DNA of 64,000 nucleotides from Ewingella sp. CoE-038-23 (GTDB lineage: Bacteria > Pseudomonadota > Gammaproteobacteria > Enterobacterales > Enterobacteriaceae), in contig NZ_JAZHOH010000001.1 of NCBI RefSeq assembly GCF_040419245.1, positions 1,116,001-1,180,000 on the forward strand. Direction: 5' to 3'. The position numbers were made by a program, and so were the translations under genes. The number at the start of each line of letters is the position of its first letter. The first letter of the stretch is position 1. The notes under the pieces are model-generated. The model made no database searches. It had not been told where the DNA came from and saw only the letters and a program-made list of their open reading frames with translations. Positions 51,146 through 60,403 of the stretch are shown piece after piece.

Positions 51146-52459
51146 TTATTTAGCCGGCGCGGTGATCACGTTGTTGAACTGCCACAGACGGTTGAAGTTC
51201 ACGTCATTCAGGTCACGCGCCTGCTTCTCATCTTTCGGCACGTTACCGGCGAAGGCGCGGCCAGACACGGCTGCATCGCCCCACGGGTTGACTTGGTTGT
51301 AGCCGCTGTCGATTTGGCTATCGCGGATAACAACCTGGCTGTTTGGCGTGGTGCCCGGCACATAACCGCCGTTTTCAGCGCCTTGATCCCATGCACGTCC
51401 CAGCTGGGCTTTCGCCGCCTGACCTTCAAAACCGCGATCAGAGGTCAGGGTGCTGTTGGTCACCAGGAAGCCGTAAGGCACGTTGGCCGGGGTGTTTGGA
51501 GAGAAGATGGAGGCTTGCTTCACGCCACGGCTGCTCACGGTGTGGAACTCAACGCGATCGAATACCGCGCTTGAGCGACCAATCACGTAATCCACGTCAC
51601 CTTCAATCAGGCTGTTATGCACGTAAGCACGGCTATAACGGCTGTTGTTCGGCTGGTTTTTGATGTTCGCGGTGGTCAGCATCAGGGTGTTCTGGCGGCC
51701 AATAATATGTACGTTATCCAGCACGATGTTGTCGCCGTCGGTGCGCAGAGCCACCGCCGGATGGTCACCCGCGTCTACTGTATCCAACAGGCTGTTGGTC
51801 ACGGTCAGGTTCTGCAATTGCAGGCTGCTGCTCTGTGCCCAGACGGTGGCCGTACAGCCCGCGCCAATGGTTTCAGACTGCTGATCGCTACAATCTTTGA
51901 ACATGTATTCGCTGCGGTTGCCCGGAATGAACTGGCCATTCGGGTTGACCGTCGCGCGGTACACCGCAGGGGTAGCCGATGCTTCCAGACCTTGCTGGAT
52001 CACCACGTCGCCCGCGCTGTTGCCAGCACCGAACAGGGTGATTGGCGGTGAGCCAGCCGGGATGTAAACCGCGCCGGTGTAGGTGCCTGGCAGGATTTTG
52101 ATGAACACGCGCTCGCCGTGGTTACGCACGCGCAGGGCGGCTTCAACGGCTTGCTGAATGCTGGTGTAAGCTGCGCCGTCGGCGCCCATCTGGGTACCTA
52201 CCACGAAGTTAGTTTTCGCGGCAGAAATATCGCTGACAGAAGGGAACCAGCCTTGCTGCTGAACCTGAAGAGAGCGCCCGCCGAAGGCCAGATAGTTTTT
52301 GGCGGTAAAGTTCGCCGCTTCGTCTGGGCTAAGAATTGGGTTGGCGGCTGTGCCCGGAGCAACTTGGGTTGAAACACCTTCGTGACTGCTGCTACAAGCG
52401 GCCAGAACCAGGCTGGCTGACAAAATAGCGCAGGCGCGCGACAGGGTAGTTAATTTCAC
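51146..52459 (-). CDS. ybhC: Outer-membrane lipoprotein of pectinesterase family, YbhC
   Basis: Carbohydrate-esterase family 8 (pectin methylesterase) fold; E. coli YbhC is an outer-membrane lipoprotein reported as an acyl-CoA thioesterase, so pectin activity should not be assumed. 437 residues with a lipobox ending in Cys22 (LVLAAC). Family motifs: GAYTSIQQAVEA, IKILPGTYTGAVYIP, VDYVIGRSSAVFDRVEFH (two active-site Asp region) and LGRAWDQ. It sits before ybhB as in E. coli, in the same orientation toward the bio genes. Confidence 0.9.
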   Translation of the reverse strand: MKLTTLSRACAILSASLVLAACSSSHEGVSTQVAPGTAANPILSPDEAANFTAKNYLAFGGRSLQVQQQGWFPSVSDISAAKTNFVVGTQMGADGAAYTSIQQAVEAALRVRNHGERVFIKILPGTYTGAVYIPAGSPPITLFGAGNSAGDVVIQQGLEASATPAVYRATVNPNGQFIPGNRSEYMFKDCSDQQSETIGAGCTATVWAQSSSLQLQNLTVTNSLLDTVDAGDHPAVALRTDGDNIVLDNVHIIGRQNTLMLTTANIKNQPNNSRYSRAYVHNSLIEGDVDYVIGRSSAVFDRVEFHTVSSRGVKQASIFSPNTPANVPYGFLVTNSTLTSDRGFEGQAAKAQLGRAWDQGAENGGYVPGTTPNSQVVIRDSQIDSGYNQVNPWGDAAVSGRAFAGNVPKDEKQARDLNDVNFNRLWQFNNVITAPAK

Positions 52460-52565
52460 TGGGTCTGACTCCTTGATAAAAGTTACTCATATTTTCTACC
52501 CGTCAACCTTCAAACTGCCTGATGCAACTCGAGTGATTCTGGGCAACAGCGCAATGTACCATAAT

Positions 52566-53048
52566 TCAGCTATATAACACCGTCAGAGAAGATTTGCCTA
52601 TTGTATGGAAGTGTATATTGAAGCCGAGATAGGCGCCGCTGGCGTTTTCGTCCACTTCCAGCGAGTCGACGTCTAAGGCATAAATCGTGAACTGATAACG
52701 ATGGCTCTCGCCCTGCGGAGGTGCCGCGCCGCCGTAGCCCGCTTTGCCGAAGTCAGTGCGGGTTTGCACCGCGCGGTGAGGCAATTCCGCTTTGCCGGAA
52801 CCCGCGCCTTGCGCCAGTTCGCTGACGTCGGCGGGGATGTTCGCCACGCCCCAGTGCCACCAGCCGGAGCCGGTAGGAGCGTCCGGGTCATAACAGGTGA
52901 TGGCGAAGCTTTTGGTGCCTTCCGGTGCGCCGCTCCACGCCAAGTGTGGCGAGATGTTTTGTCCCTGATAACCCATGCCGTTGAACACCTGAGCTTCCGG
53001 CATTTTCTCGCCATCTTTCAGGTCGTTACTGGTTAGAGTAAAGGTCAT
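52566..53048 (-). CDS. ybhB: PEBP family protein YbhB
   Basis: Phosphatidylethanolamine-binding-protein-like (RKIP) cytoplasmic protein of unclear role, 160 residues. Family pattern: HLAWSGAPEGTKSFAITCYDPDAPTGSGWWHWGVANIP, then GYGGAAPPQGESHRYQFTIYALD. E. coli YbhB has 158 residues and lies beside ybhC. It follows the DJ-1 family gene by 57 bases on the same strand. Confidence 0.94.
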   Translation of the reverse strand: MTFTLTSNDLKDGEKMPEAQVFNGMGYQGQNISPHLAWSGAPEGTKSFAITCYDPDAPTGSGWWHWGVANIPADVSELAQGAGSGKAELPHRAVQTRTDFGKAGYGGAAPPQGESHRYQFTIYALDVDSLEVDENASGAYLGFNIHFHTIGKSSLTVLYS

Positions 53049-53105
53049 ACGTTCCTCCCGTTCTTGATGATAAAAAGCCTAAAAATGGCATGAACCGGCC
53101 TTGGC

Positions 53106-53798
53106 TCATTTAGCGATTTCGCCACCCAGCAGCTTCAATAGCGCCTGCGCGACACTGGCCGAGGAGGCCGGATTTTGCCCGGTGATCAGATTGCCGTCAG
53201 TCACCACGTAAGGCCGCCAGTCGGCCGCTTTGCTGTAATCGCCGCCGTTTTTCTTCAATTCATCTTCGACCAAAAACGGCACGATGTCAGTGAGGCCAAC
53301 CGCGTCTTCTTCACTATTACTGAAACCGGTGACGCGTTTGTCTTTCACCAGCGGCAGCCCGTGCTGGTCTTTTACATCACGCAGCACGCCGGGCGCGTGG
53401 CACACGCTGGCAACGGGCTTGCCCGCCGCCCAAAAAGACTCAATCAGCTTCACGGAATCAGCATCTTCAGCCAGATCCCACAGCGGGCCGTGGCCGCCGG
53501 GATAAAATACTGCGTCAAAATCATCGGCTTTCACCGTGGATAATTTCACCGTATTACCCAGCGCGCGCTGGGCTGATTTATCCTGACGAAAACGGTCGGT
53601 GGTTTCTGTCTGCGCATCCGGCTCATCGCTTTTTGGGTCTAGCGGCGGCTGACCGCCCTTAGGTGACGCCAGCGTCAGCTCGGCCCCTGCATCCAGAAAC
53701 TGGTAGTAGGGGGCGGTGAACTCTTCCAGCCAAAAGCCGGTTTTCTTGCCGGTATCGCCGAGCCTGTCGTGTGACGTTAATACAATCAGTAATTTCAT
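53106..53798 (-). CDS. DJ-1/PfpI family protein, Hsp31-like glyoxalase
   Basis: Class-I glutamine-amidotransferase-like protein, 230 residues. The nucleophile Cys is in ASVCHAPGVL, the Glu in GFWLEEFTAPYYQF near residue 25, and AVFYPGGHGPLWDLAED is the oxyanion stretch; this set fits the Hsp31/HchA-like subfamily, whose members act as methylglyoxal glyoxalases or chaperones. The start at 53798 with GGAGGTAAC in front gives MKLLIVLTSHD. It lies between the CurA-like reductase and ybhB, all leftward with gaps under 60 bases. Confidence 0.85.
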   Translation of the reverse strand: MKLLIVLTSHDRLGDTGKKTGFWLEEFTAPYYQFLDAGAELTLASPKGGQPPLDPKSDEPDAQTETTDRFRQDKSAQRALGNTVKLSTVKADDFDAVFYPGGHGPLWDLAEDADSVKLIESFWAAGKPVASVCHAPGVLRDVKDQHGLPLVKDKRVTGFSNSEEDAVGLTDIVPFLVEDELKKNGGDYSKAADWRPYVVTDGNLITGQNPASSASVAQALLKLLGGEIAK

Positions 53799-53854
53799 GT
53801 TACCTCCTGCGGGTCCGGTCACGCCGTGGCCCGGCTATGGTCATTAATTCGCTA

Positions 53855-54898
53855 TCACGCTTTATCTTTCGCGACGCGAACCACGAGTTTGCCGAAGTTT
53901 TTACCTTCCAGCAGGCCGATAAACGCCTGAGGCGCATTCTCTAAGCCATCCACCACGTCTTCGCGGAATTTCACTTTTCCGGCTTCAAACCATTCGCCCA
54001 TTTGCTTGGCAAATTCTGGGTAACGATGGCCATAGTCATCAAAGATGATGAAGCCCTGCATGCGAATACGCTTTCTTAAAATCGTGCTGGCGAGCAGTGA
54101 AACGCGGTCTTTGCCATCAGGCAGCTCCGTCGCATTGTATTGGGAAACCAGCCCGCAGACTGGAATGCGCGCTTTGGTGTTGAGCAGGGGCAGTACGGCG
54201 TCGAAGACCGCGCCACCGACGTTTTCGAAATAGACGTCGATACCGTCCGGGCAGGCGGCTTTCAGGCGTTTATCCAGATCCGGTGCGCGATGATCGAGGC
54301 ACTCATCAAAGCCAAAATGCTCGACCGCGTAGCGACATTTATCCTCGCCACCGGCGATACCAATCACTTTACAACCCTTAATTTTAGCAATCTGGCCCAC
54401 CAGTGAACCCACAGGCCCGGTGGCGGCCGCGACGACCACGGTTTCGCCGGACTGAGGTTGGCCAATGTCCAGTAACCCCATAAATGCCGTAAAGCCTGGC
54501 ATACCCAGAACGCCCAGTGCCAGAGAAGGGTGCTTCTCTGCCGGGCCTTCGAGCTTTTTCACCTCTTTGGCTTTGACCACCGGATGGTCTTGCCAGCCGG
54601 TGCTGCCCAAAACGATATCGCCAGGTTTAAAGTCAGGACTTTTCGAGCTGACAACCTCAGATACCGCGCCGCCGGTCATTACCGCATCGATTTGTACCGG
54701 CGCGGCGTAAGAGGGGGCGTCGCTCATGCGGCCGCGCATATAGGGATCGAGAGAGAGGTAGAGGGTGCGCAGGACCAGCTCGCCTTCTTTGGCCTCAGGT
54801 ACGGGTTGCTCTTCCAGACGGAAGTTCTCTGGCGTCGGGGCACCTTTCGGACGCGAAGCCAGCACAAAGCGGCGGTTTACTGCTGAATTCTGAGACAT
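53855..54898 (-). CDS. NADP-dependent oxidoreductase, CurA-like
   Basis: Zinc-free medium-chain reductase of the leukotriene B4 12-hydroxydehydrogenase group, 347 residues, related over its length to E. coli CurA (YncB), the curcumin/dihydrocurcumin reductase. Motifs: LYLSLDPYMRGRMSD, LGVLGMPGFTAFMGLLDIGQP, the nucleotide site VVAAATGPVGSLVGQIAK and IDVYFENVGGAVFDAVLP. Likely reduces alpha,beta-unsaturated carbonyls. It may form an operon with the DJ-1 gene (56-base gap). Upstream lies the divergent aphA. Confidence 0.9.
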   Translation of the reverse strand: MSQNSAVNRRFVLASRPKGAPTPENFRLEEQPVPEAKEGELVLRTLYLSLDPYMRGRMSDAPSYAAPVQIDAVMTGGAVSEVVSSKSPDFKPGDIVLGSTGWQDHPVVKAKEVKKLEGPAEKHPSLALGVLGMPGFTAFMGLLDIGQPQSGETVVVAAATGPVGSLVGQIAKIKGCKVIGIAGGEDKCRYAVEHFGFDECLDHRAPDLDKRLKAACPDGIDVYFENVGGAVFDAVLPLLNTKARIPVCGLVSQYNATELPDGKDRVSLLASTILRKRIRMQGFIIFDDYGHRYPEFAKQMGEWFEAGKVKFREDVVDGLENAPQAFIGLLEGKNFGKLVVRVAKDKA

Positions 54899-55085
54899 AC
54901 AAACTCCTATTCAGATGATTGTTTGGTGAAAACCACTACCAAATGGCAACAGATCATGAGGAATAAGTATAGGCAGCTAACTGAACCTTAGGCTGAGCGG
55001 TTTATGCTTTGTTAAAATGTGCTGTCACAAAACCGTCACAATGCCCTTCCGCTCTTGGCTTTTCACGCGTATGTTTTGAGGCGAT

Positions 55086-55099
55086 GTTATCGCGATAAC
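55086..55099. promoter_or_regulatory. Operator-like palindrome upstream of aphA
   Basis: GTTATCGCGATAAC, a perfect 14-base palindrome 32 bases before the aphA start, nearly the same as the one upstream of pgl. The regulator is unknown. Confidence 0.4.
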
Positions 55100-55131
55100 T
55101 TACCGATAAATAAGCATAAAAGGAAAATAAG

Positions 55132-55845
55132 ATGCAGAAGATTAAATTGGCACTAGGGGCGGTTTGCGTACTGCTGAGTCTGAACCAGAGCGCGCTGGCG
55201 AAAGAGTCCACCCCCGCGCCGCTCTATCCGGGCGTCAATGTCGCGCAGCTGGCGCAGCAGTCGCCGGTACACTGGGTATCAGTGGCGCAGATTGAGAACA
55301 GCCTGGTGGGTCGCCCGCCAATTGCCGTGGGTTTCGATATTGATGACACCGTGCTTTTCTCAAGCCCTGGCTTCTACCGTGGGCAGAAAGAGTTCTCTCC
55401 GGGCAAACAGGATTACCTGAAAAATCCGCAGTTCTGGGAAAAGATGAACAACGGCTGGGATGATTTTAGTATGCCGAAAGAAGTGGCGAAGCAGCTGATT
55501 GATATGCATCTCAAACGCGGCGACAGCATCTACTTCGTCACCGGGCGCAGCGAGACTAAAACCGAGACCGTCACCAAGACCTTGCAGGGCGATTTCCAAA
55601 TCCCACAAGACAAAGTTAACCCAGTGATTTTCGCCGGTGACCAGCCGGGTCAGAACACCAAAACCCAGTGGCTGAAAGATAAGCAGATTAAGATTTTCTA
55701 CGGTGATTCCGACGGTGATATTACCGCCGCGCAGGCCGTGAGCGCCCGTGGTATCCGCGTTCTTCGCGCCTCTAACTCCAGCTACAAGCCATTGCCGCAG
55801 GCCGGGGCATTTGGTGAAGAGGTGGTGGTTAATTCGGAGTATTGA
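55132..55845 (+). CDS. aphA: Class B acid phosphatase AphA
   Basis: Periplasmic non-specific phosphatase and phosphotransferase of the DDDD superfamily, a tetramer with magnesium in E. coli. 237 residues, equal to E. coli AphA, with signal peptide about 1-23. The nucleophile motif is [23 protein letters not shown]-like [14 protein letters not shown] and [10 protein letters not shown] complete the active site. AAAAGGAAAA lies before the ATG. Its position in an accessory stretch differs from E. coli. Confidence 0.96.
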   Translation: MQKIKLALGAVCVLLSLNQSALAKESTPAPLYPGVNVAQLAQQSPVHWVSVAQIENSLVGRPPIAVGFDIDDTVLFSSPGFYRGQKEFSPGKQDYLKNPQFWEKMNNGWDDFSMPKEVAKQLIDMHLKRGDSIYFVTGRSETKTETVTKTLQGDFQIPQDKVNPVIFAGDQPGQNTKTQWLKDKQIKIFYGDSDGDITAAQAVSARGIRVLRASNSSYKPLPQAGAFGEEVVVNSEY

Positions 55846-55880
55846 TTAGTGTGAGTTTTAGCTCCTAGACCGATTATGGG

Positions 55881-55995
55881 TTTGCTCCTCCCCCTGACAA
55901 GGGGGAGGTTGGGAGGGGGTATTGCAGAAAACTCAATGGTTTATGTGAGAATTATACCCCACCCCAGCCCTCCCCTTATCAGGGGAGGGAGCAAA
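55881..55995. repeat. 115-bp imperfect palindromic element
   Basis: The ends TTTGCTC and GAGCAAA are perfect inverted repeats, and inside them two G/C-rich arms (about 45 bases each) are inverted copies of each other: CTCCCCCTGACAAGGGGGAGG then TTGGGAGGGGGTAT on the left, and TACCCCACCCCAGCC then CTCCCCTTATCAGGGGAG on the right. Each arm is itself a hairpin. It lies between aphA and the leftward binding-protein gene, so it may also terminate transcription. It looks like a small non-autonomous repeat. Confidence 0.8.
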
Positions 55996-56014
55996 GACAA
56001 AACCAAAGAAAATC

Positions 56015-56794
56015 TTACTTCACCGTCACATCGATATCGCCGAAATACTTCTTCGCCAGCTGCTGAATCACGCCTTCTTGCTTAATCTTGGCGATGGCGG
56101 CGTCCAGCTTCTGCTTATTGGCGGTGTCGCCTTTGCGCAGGCCGAAAGCGATGCCGCTGCCGAGAATTTTGTCATCGCGCACGGCGTCACCGGCGAAGGC
56201 GAAATCTTTACCGTCCGGGCGGTCAAGGAAGCCGGTTTGCCCAGCCGGAGCCAGCACCAGCGTGCCGTCGAGGCGGCCGGAAGAGAGGTCCAGATAGACC
56301 TGATTCTGATCCTGATAAGAGACCACATCGACCCCTTTCGGTGCCCAGTGCGCCTGCGCGTAGCTCTCCTGAATCGAACCTTGCAGTACGCCAACGTGTT
56401 TGCCTTTCAGCGACTCAACCGTCGGCAGCAGGCCGGAGGACTTCTTGGCAATCAGCTGGCTCGGTACGCGGTAGATAACGTCTGTGAAATCAATGGCCTG
56501 ACGGCGCTTCTCGGTAACGTTCATCGCCGAGTTAATGGCATCGAATTTACGCGCTTGCAGCGCCGGGATCAGGCCGTCAAAGGCGGTATCAAACCACTCA
56601 CACTTCAGCTTGGCGGCGGCACAGACCGCGTTGCCGACGTCGATATCAAAACCCTGCAACTCGCCGCTGGCGCTTTTGGATTCGAACGGCGGGTATTGCG
56701 CTTCCAGACCAAATTTAAACGCGGTGCCCTCTGCCAGTGTTGAGAAAGAGGCCAGTGCGCAACCCAACAGTAATGCGATCTTCATTTTTTTCAT
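56015..56794 (-). CDS. Polar amino acid ABC transporter substrate-binding protein
   Basis: Periplasmic binding protein of the HisJ/LAO-binding (SBP_bac_3) family, 259 residues with signal peptide about 1-21. Typical stretches: FGLEAQYPPFESKSASGELQGFDIDVGNAVC, FDGLIPALQARKFDAINSAMNVTEKR, and VGVLQGSIQESYA. It lies 18 bases after the aminotransferase gene on the same strand, but no permease or ATPase gene is nearby, so it either serves a transporter encoded elsewhere or acts alone. The exact ligand cannot be read. Confidence 0.9.
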   Translation of the reverse strand: MKKMKIALLLGCALASFSTLAEGTAFKFGLEAQYPPFESKSASGELQGFDIDVGNAVCAAAKLKCEWFDTAFDGLIPALQARKFDAINSAMNVTEKRRQAIDFTDVIYRVPSQLIAKKSSGLLPTVESLKGKHVGVLQGSIQESYAQAHWAPKGVDVVSYQDQNQVYLDLSSGRLDGTLVLAPAGQTGFLDRPDGKDFAFAGDAVRDDKILGSGIAFGLRKGDTANKQKLDAAIAKIKQEGVIQQLAKKYFGDIDVTVK

Positions 56795-56812
56795 GTCATT
56801 TCCTCGGAGAGA

Positions 56813-57967
56813 TTAAACCCGGCTCAGGCGGCGGGCACCTTCGTACAGTGTGTCATCGTCTTTGGCAAAGCTCAGGCGAATAAGCCCGGTCGGCTGGTTG
56901 TGGCTGTAAAACGCCGACAGCGGGATGGTGGCGACCTGATAATCACGGATCAAACTCAGTACAAACTCATCATCGGTCAGCGGGCTAAAGTGGCTAAAGC
57001 GCGCCAACATAAAGAAGCTGCCACGGCTTGGCAGCAGCTCAAAACGCGAGCCGCTCAGGGCATCGGCCAGCAGGTCGCGTTTGTGTTGGTAGAAGTCTGC
57101 CAGCCCCAGATAGCTTTGCGGATCGGCCATGGCTTCGGCGAAAGCCACCTGCATCGGGGTATCGGCGGAGAACATCATAAACTGATGTACCTTGCGGATT
57201 TCATTCATTAATTCTGCCGGAGCCAGACTGTAGCCCACGCGCCAGCCGGTGACGTGGTAGGTCTTACCGAAGGAGGAGACAATCACGCTGCGCTCGGCCA
57301 ACTGCGGGTGGCAGGCCATGCTGTGGTGGCGCTCGCCGTCGAACACCACGTGCTCATAGACCTCATCGGACAAAATCACGATATCGGTATCGCGTGTGAG
57401 GGCGGTCAGGCGCTCAATGTCCACGTCGCTGAAAATCGCGCCGGTAGGGTTGTGCGGGCTATTAATGATGATCATCCGCGTTTTGCTGTTAATGGCGCTG
57501 GCGACCTGATCCCAGTCGATGCTGAAATCTTCCAGCGAAAGGCTAATGGCGACCGGCGTCGCGCCCTGCAAACGGACAATCGGCGCGTAGCTGTCAAACG
57601 ACGGCTCGAAATAGATCACTTCATCGCCCGGATGTACCAGCGCGCTGATGGCCGAGTACAGGCCTTCGCTGGCGCTGGCGGTAACCGTCACTTCTTCATT
57701 GGCGTCATAGTGGCAGCCATACAGCGCCTCGACCTTGGCCGACAGCGCGTGGCGCAGCGCGGCGACGCCGCTCATTGGCGCATATTGGTTATGACCATCG
57801 CGCATGGCTTTGGTTACGGCGTCAATCAGCGAAGGCTGGCAGGAGAAGTTAGGGGCGCCCTGAGATAAATTCAGCGCGTTATGCTCAGCACTTAACTGGC
57901 CAATGACGGTGAAAATCGTGGTGCCGACATCAGGCAATTTGGATTGAGTCGATAAAGGGCTTTTCAT
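56813..57967 (-). CDS. PLP-dependent aminotransferase, YbdL-like
   Basis: Fold-type I aminotransferase, 384 residues, similar over its length to E. coli YbdL, which prefers methionine, with keto acids as acceptors. Start PLSTQSKLPDVGTTIFTVIGQL; NSPHNPTG, SDEVYEHVVFDGERH and the PLP Lys in VSSFGKTYHVTGWRVGY are visible. The C-terminus has LIRLSFAKDDDTL with the carboxylate-binding Arg. It forms a two-gene unit with the binding-protein gene and is divergent from a LysR regulator, which is likely its controller. Confidence 0.88.
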   Translation of the reverse strand: MKSPLSTQSKLPDVGTTIFTVIGQLSAEHNALNLSQGAPNFSCQPSLIDAVTKAMRDGHNQYAPMSGVAALRHALSAKVEALYGCHYDANEEVTVTASASEGLYSAISALVHPGDEVIYFEPSFDSYAPIVRLQGATPVAISLSLEDFSIDWDQVASAINSKTRMIIINSPHNPTGAIFSDVDIERLTALTRDTDIVILSDEVYEHVVFDGERHHSMACHPQLAERSVIVSSFGKTYHVTGWRVGYSLAPAELMNEIRKVHQFMMFSADTPMQVAFAEAMADPQSYLGLADFYQHKRDLLADALSGSRFELLPSRGSFFMLARFSHFSPLTDDEFVLSLIRDYQVATIPLSAFYSHNQPTGLIRLSFAKDDDTLYEGARRLSRV

Positions 57968-58102
57968 GCATCACCTCGGGAGGGCATAAATATTTATATA
58001 TTATGAATGATTAAGCAGTAGTTTATTTGTGCAGACAATGGATAATTTGTCATACTCGCCATGATCTAGATGCATGGCTGGCAGCAATTCCAAGAGGTGA
58101 TC

Positions 58103-59065
58103 ATGGCAACTCCCCCAGACCTTTCCTATCTGACGGCGCTCAATCTTCCTTCGCTTAACCTGTTGAAAACCTTCAGCGTGGTGGCGAAAACCCTTAACTT
58201 GACCCACGCGGCGGAGCTGTTGCACATCACCCAGGGTGCGGTGAGTCGGCAGATCACCGGGTTGGAGAATACGCTGGGCTACCCGCTGTTTTTGCGTCAG
58301 GCGCGAGGGCTAACCCTGACCCCACGCGGCGCGCAGTTGCTGCCGCCAATTCAACAGGCGCTGGAGCAGATGGGCGAAGCGATGAAGCGCGTCGGCTCGC
58401 ACCCCGATACCTTGCGCATCAAGTGCCCGACCTGCTCCATGCGCTGGCTGCTGCCACGGGTAATTCAGTTGCAGAATGATCGCCCGGAGCTGCGCATCGA
58501 GCTGACCGCCTCCATTGCTCACGGCGTGGATTTCAGCACCGAGCACTTCGACGCCGCCGTGGTGTTTGGCCGCGCGCCGGACTCGCCGCGCCGGGCGCAT
58601 CATCTGTTTGATGAGATCTTAACGCCCATCTGCACACCGGACTTCTTCGGCAAGAGCGCGGAGAGCACCACGCTTGAGGATCTGGCGGAGAAAACCCTGC
58701 TGCACCCGACGCGCGACCGCCGCGACTGGCTGCTGTGGCTGCGGGAATCCGGCGTCAAAGGGCTACCGTCGGCCAAGTCTCAGCACTTCGACACGCTGGA
58801 TCTGGCCATCAATTCGGCCTTGCAGGGGTATGGCATCGCGATTGGGGATTTGACGCTAATAGAAGATGACCTACAGGCCAAGCGCGTCATGGCGCCGTTC
58901 CCACTCTGCGTGGCGAGCGGCGCGTCTTACACCTTGCTCTACCCGGATAACCCGACTCCTGCGCTACAGGTCGCTATCGACTATCTGAACGAGCAGGCCA
59001 GAATCAGCCGGAAGAAGCTGAGCACGCTGCTTTCCACCTCCCACCGGCTGGTGACCAGCAATTAA
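58103..59065 (+). CDS. LysR-family transcriptional regulator
   Basis: 320 residues with an N-terminal winged helix (LNLLKTFSVVAKTLNLTHAAELLHITQGAVSRQITGLENTLGYPLFLRQARGLTLTPRG) and a LysR substrate-binding domain, closest in pattern to the GcvA-like group. GAGGTGATC before the ATG at 58103 decides the start; an in-frame ATG at 58070 is less likely. The 135-base gap to the divergent aminotransferase holds an AT-rich dyad ATAAATATTTAT at 57986-57997, a possible LysR binding site. It ends 9 bases before the bioA stop on the other strand. Confidence 0.9.
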   Translation: MATPPDLSYLTALNLPSLNLLKTFSVVAKTLNLTHAAELLHITQGAVSRQITGLENTLGYPLFLRQARGLTLTPRGAQLLPPIQQALEQMGEAMKRVGSHPDTLRIKCPTCSMRWLLPRVIQLQNDRPELRIELTASIAHGVDFSTEHFDAAVVFGRAPDSPRRAHHLFDEILTPICTPDFFGKSAESTTLEDLAEKTLLHPTRDRRDWLLWLRESGVKGLPSAKSQHFDTLDLAINSALQGYGIAIGDLTLIEDDLQAKRVMAPFPLCVASGASYTLLYPDNPTPALQVAIDYLNEQARISRKKLSTLLSTSHRLVTSN

Positions 59066-59074
59066 TCGCAGAGA

Positions 59075-60352
59075 TTAATAGAGGGACTCGAGCGCGCTGG
59101 CAATCGCGCCGGTCAGTTGGCTGAGCTGGGCAGGGGAGATAACGTAAGGCGGCATCAGGTAAATCAGCTTGCCGAAGGGCCGTATCCACACGCCCTGATT
59201 GACGAAGTGCTTTTGCAACGCCGCCATGTTTACCGGCTCGCGCATCTCCACCACGCCAATCGCGCCCAGCACCCGCACGTCGGCCACTGCGGAGTGCGCC
59301 GCCAGCGGGGTAAGCTCGTTTTGCAACTGGCGCTCAATGCCCGCCACCTGTTGCTGCCAGCGATTTTCCGCCAGTAAACTCAGGCTGGCGTTAGCCACCG
59401 CGCAGGCCAGCGGATTGCCCATAAAGGTCGGGCCGTGCATAAAGCAGCCCGCCTCACCGTCGCTGATCACCTCGGCGACGTGGCGGGTGGTGAGGGTGGC
59501 CGAGAGGGTCATGTAGCCGCCGGTCAGGGCTTTGCCAAGGCACATAATATCTGGCGAGATCCCCGCGTGGTCGCAGGCGAACGGCTTGCCGGTGCGGCCA
59601 AAGCCGGTGGCAATTTCATCGGCAATCAGCAGCACGCCGTACTGGTCGCAAAGCTGCCGCACGCGTTGCAAATAGGTCGGGTGATAGATGCGCATTCCCC
59701 CCGCGCCTTGCACCACCGGCTCGAGAATGACGGCGGCAATGGCCGATTGATGCTGCTCCAGCAGGGCGGAAAACGGCGCGATATCTTCTTCATTCCACGC
59801 CTCGCCGAAGCGCGACTGCGGCGCATCGGCAAACAGGTGCTGCGGCAAATAGCCCTGATACAGACTGTGCATCGAGTTTTGCGGATCGCACACCGACATC
59901 GCGCCGAAGGTGTCACCGTGATAGCCGTTGCGCAGCGTCAACAGGGTCTGGCGCTTCTCGCCGCGCGCCTGCCAGTACTGCATCGCCATCTTCAGCGCCA
60001 CTTCCACCGCCACCGAACCCGAGTCGGCCAGAAATACGCACTCCAGCCCGGCGGGCGTCATCTCGACTAAACGCCGCGACAGCGCCACCGCCGACGGATG
60101 GGTTATGCCGCCAAACATCACGTGGGACATCTTGCCAATCTGATCAATCGCCGCCTGATTCAGCACCGGATGGTTGTAGCCGTGGATCGCCGCCCACCAT
60201 GACGACATGCCGTCGATAAGCTGCCGCCCGTCTGCCAGTTGTAGCTCCACGCCCTGGGCTGATTCCACGGGATAGCACGGCAGCGGGTGAGTCATAGAGG
60301 TGTAAGGGTGCCAGATGTGGCGCTGGTCGAAATCGAGATCGGCAGGGGTCAT
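59075..60352 (-). CDS. bioA: Adenosylmethionine-8-amino-7-oxononanoate aminotransferase
   Basis: Makes 7,8-diaminopelargonate (DAPA) from KAPA using S-adenosylmethionine as amino donor, a biotin step. 425 residues starting [20 protein letters not shown]. Motifs: [61 protein letters not shown] and the PLP Lys in [17 protein letters not shown] frame extending to 60994 runs through the bio operator and into bioB on the other strand; the ATG at 60352 is the true start. Divergent from bioBFCD at the shared BirA operator. Confidence 0.97.
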   Translation of the reverse strand: MTPADLDFDQRHIWHPYTSMTHPLPCYPVESAQGVELQLADGRQLIDGMSSWWAAIHGYNHPVLNQAAIDQIGKMSHVMFGGITHPSAVALSRRLVEMTPAGLECVFLADSGSVAVEVALKMAMQYWQARGEKRQTLLTLRNGYHGDTFGAMSVCDPQNSMHSLYQGYLPQHLFADAPQSRFGEAWNEEDIAPFSALLEQHQSAIAAVILEPVVQGAGGMRIYHPTYLQRVRQLCDQYGVLLIADEIATGFGRTGKPFACDHAGISPDIMCLGKALTGGYMTLSATLTTRHVAEVISDGEAGCFMHGPTFMGNPLACAVANASLSLLAENRWQQQVAGIERQLQNELTPLAAHSAVADVRVLGAIGVVEMREPVNMAALQKHFVNQGVWIRPFGKLIYLMPPYVISPAQLSQLTGAIASALESLY

Positions 60353-60373
60353 TGCGATATCCTGAAAGCTAAC

Positions 60374-60382
60374 TTGTAAACC
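60374..60382. promoter_or_regulatory. Extra BirA half-site on the bioA side
   Basis: TTGTAAACC, a perfect left half of the BirA operator, exactly 30 bases from the corresponding half CGGTAAACC in the main operator. It has no matching right half at normal distance. Confidence 0.5.
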
Positions 60383-60403
60383 AAAAAATAATTTTAACGT
60401 TGA

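Noticed and set aside
51146..52459. Pectin degradation by the pectinesterase-family protein
   Set aside because: It is a YbhC-type lipoprotein, for which pectin esterase activity is not established, and no other pectinolytic genes are near.
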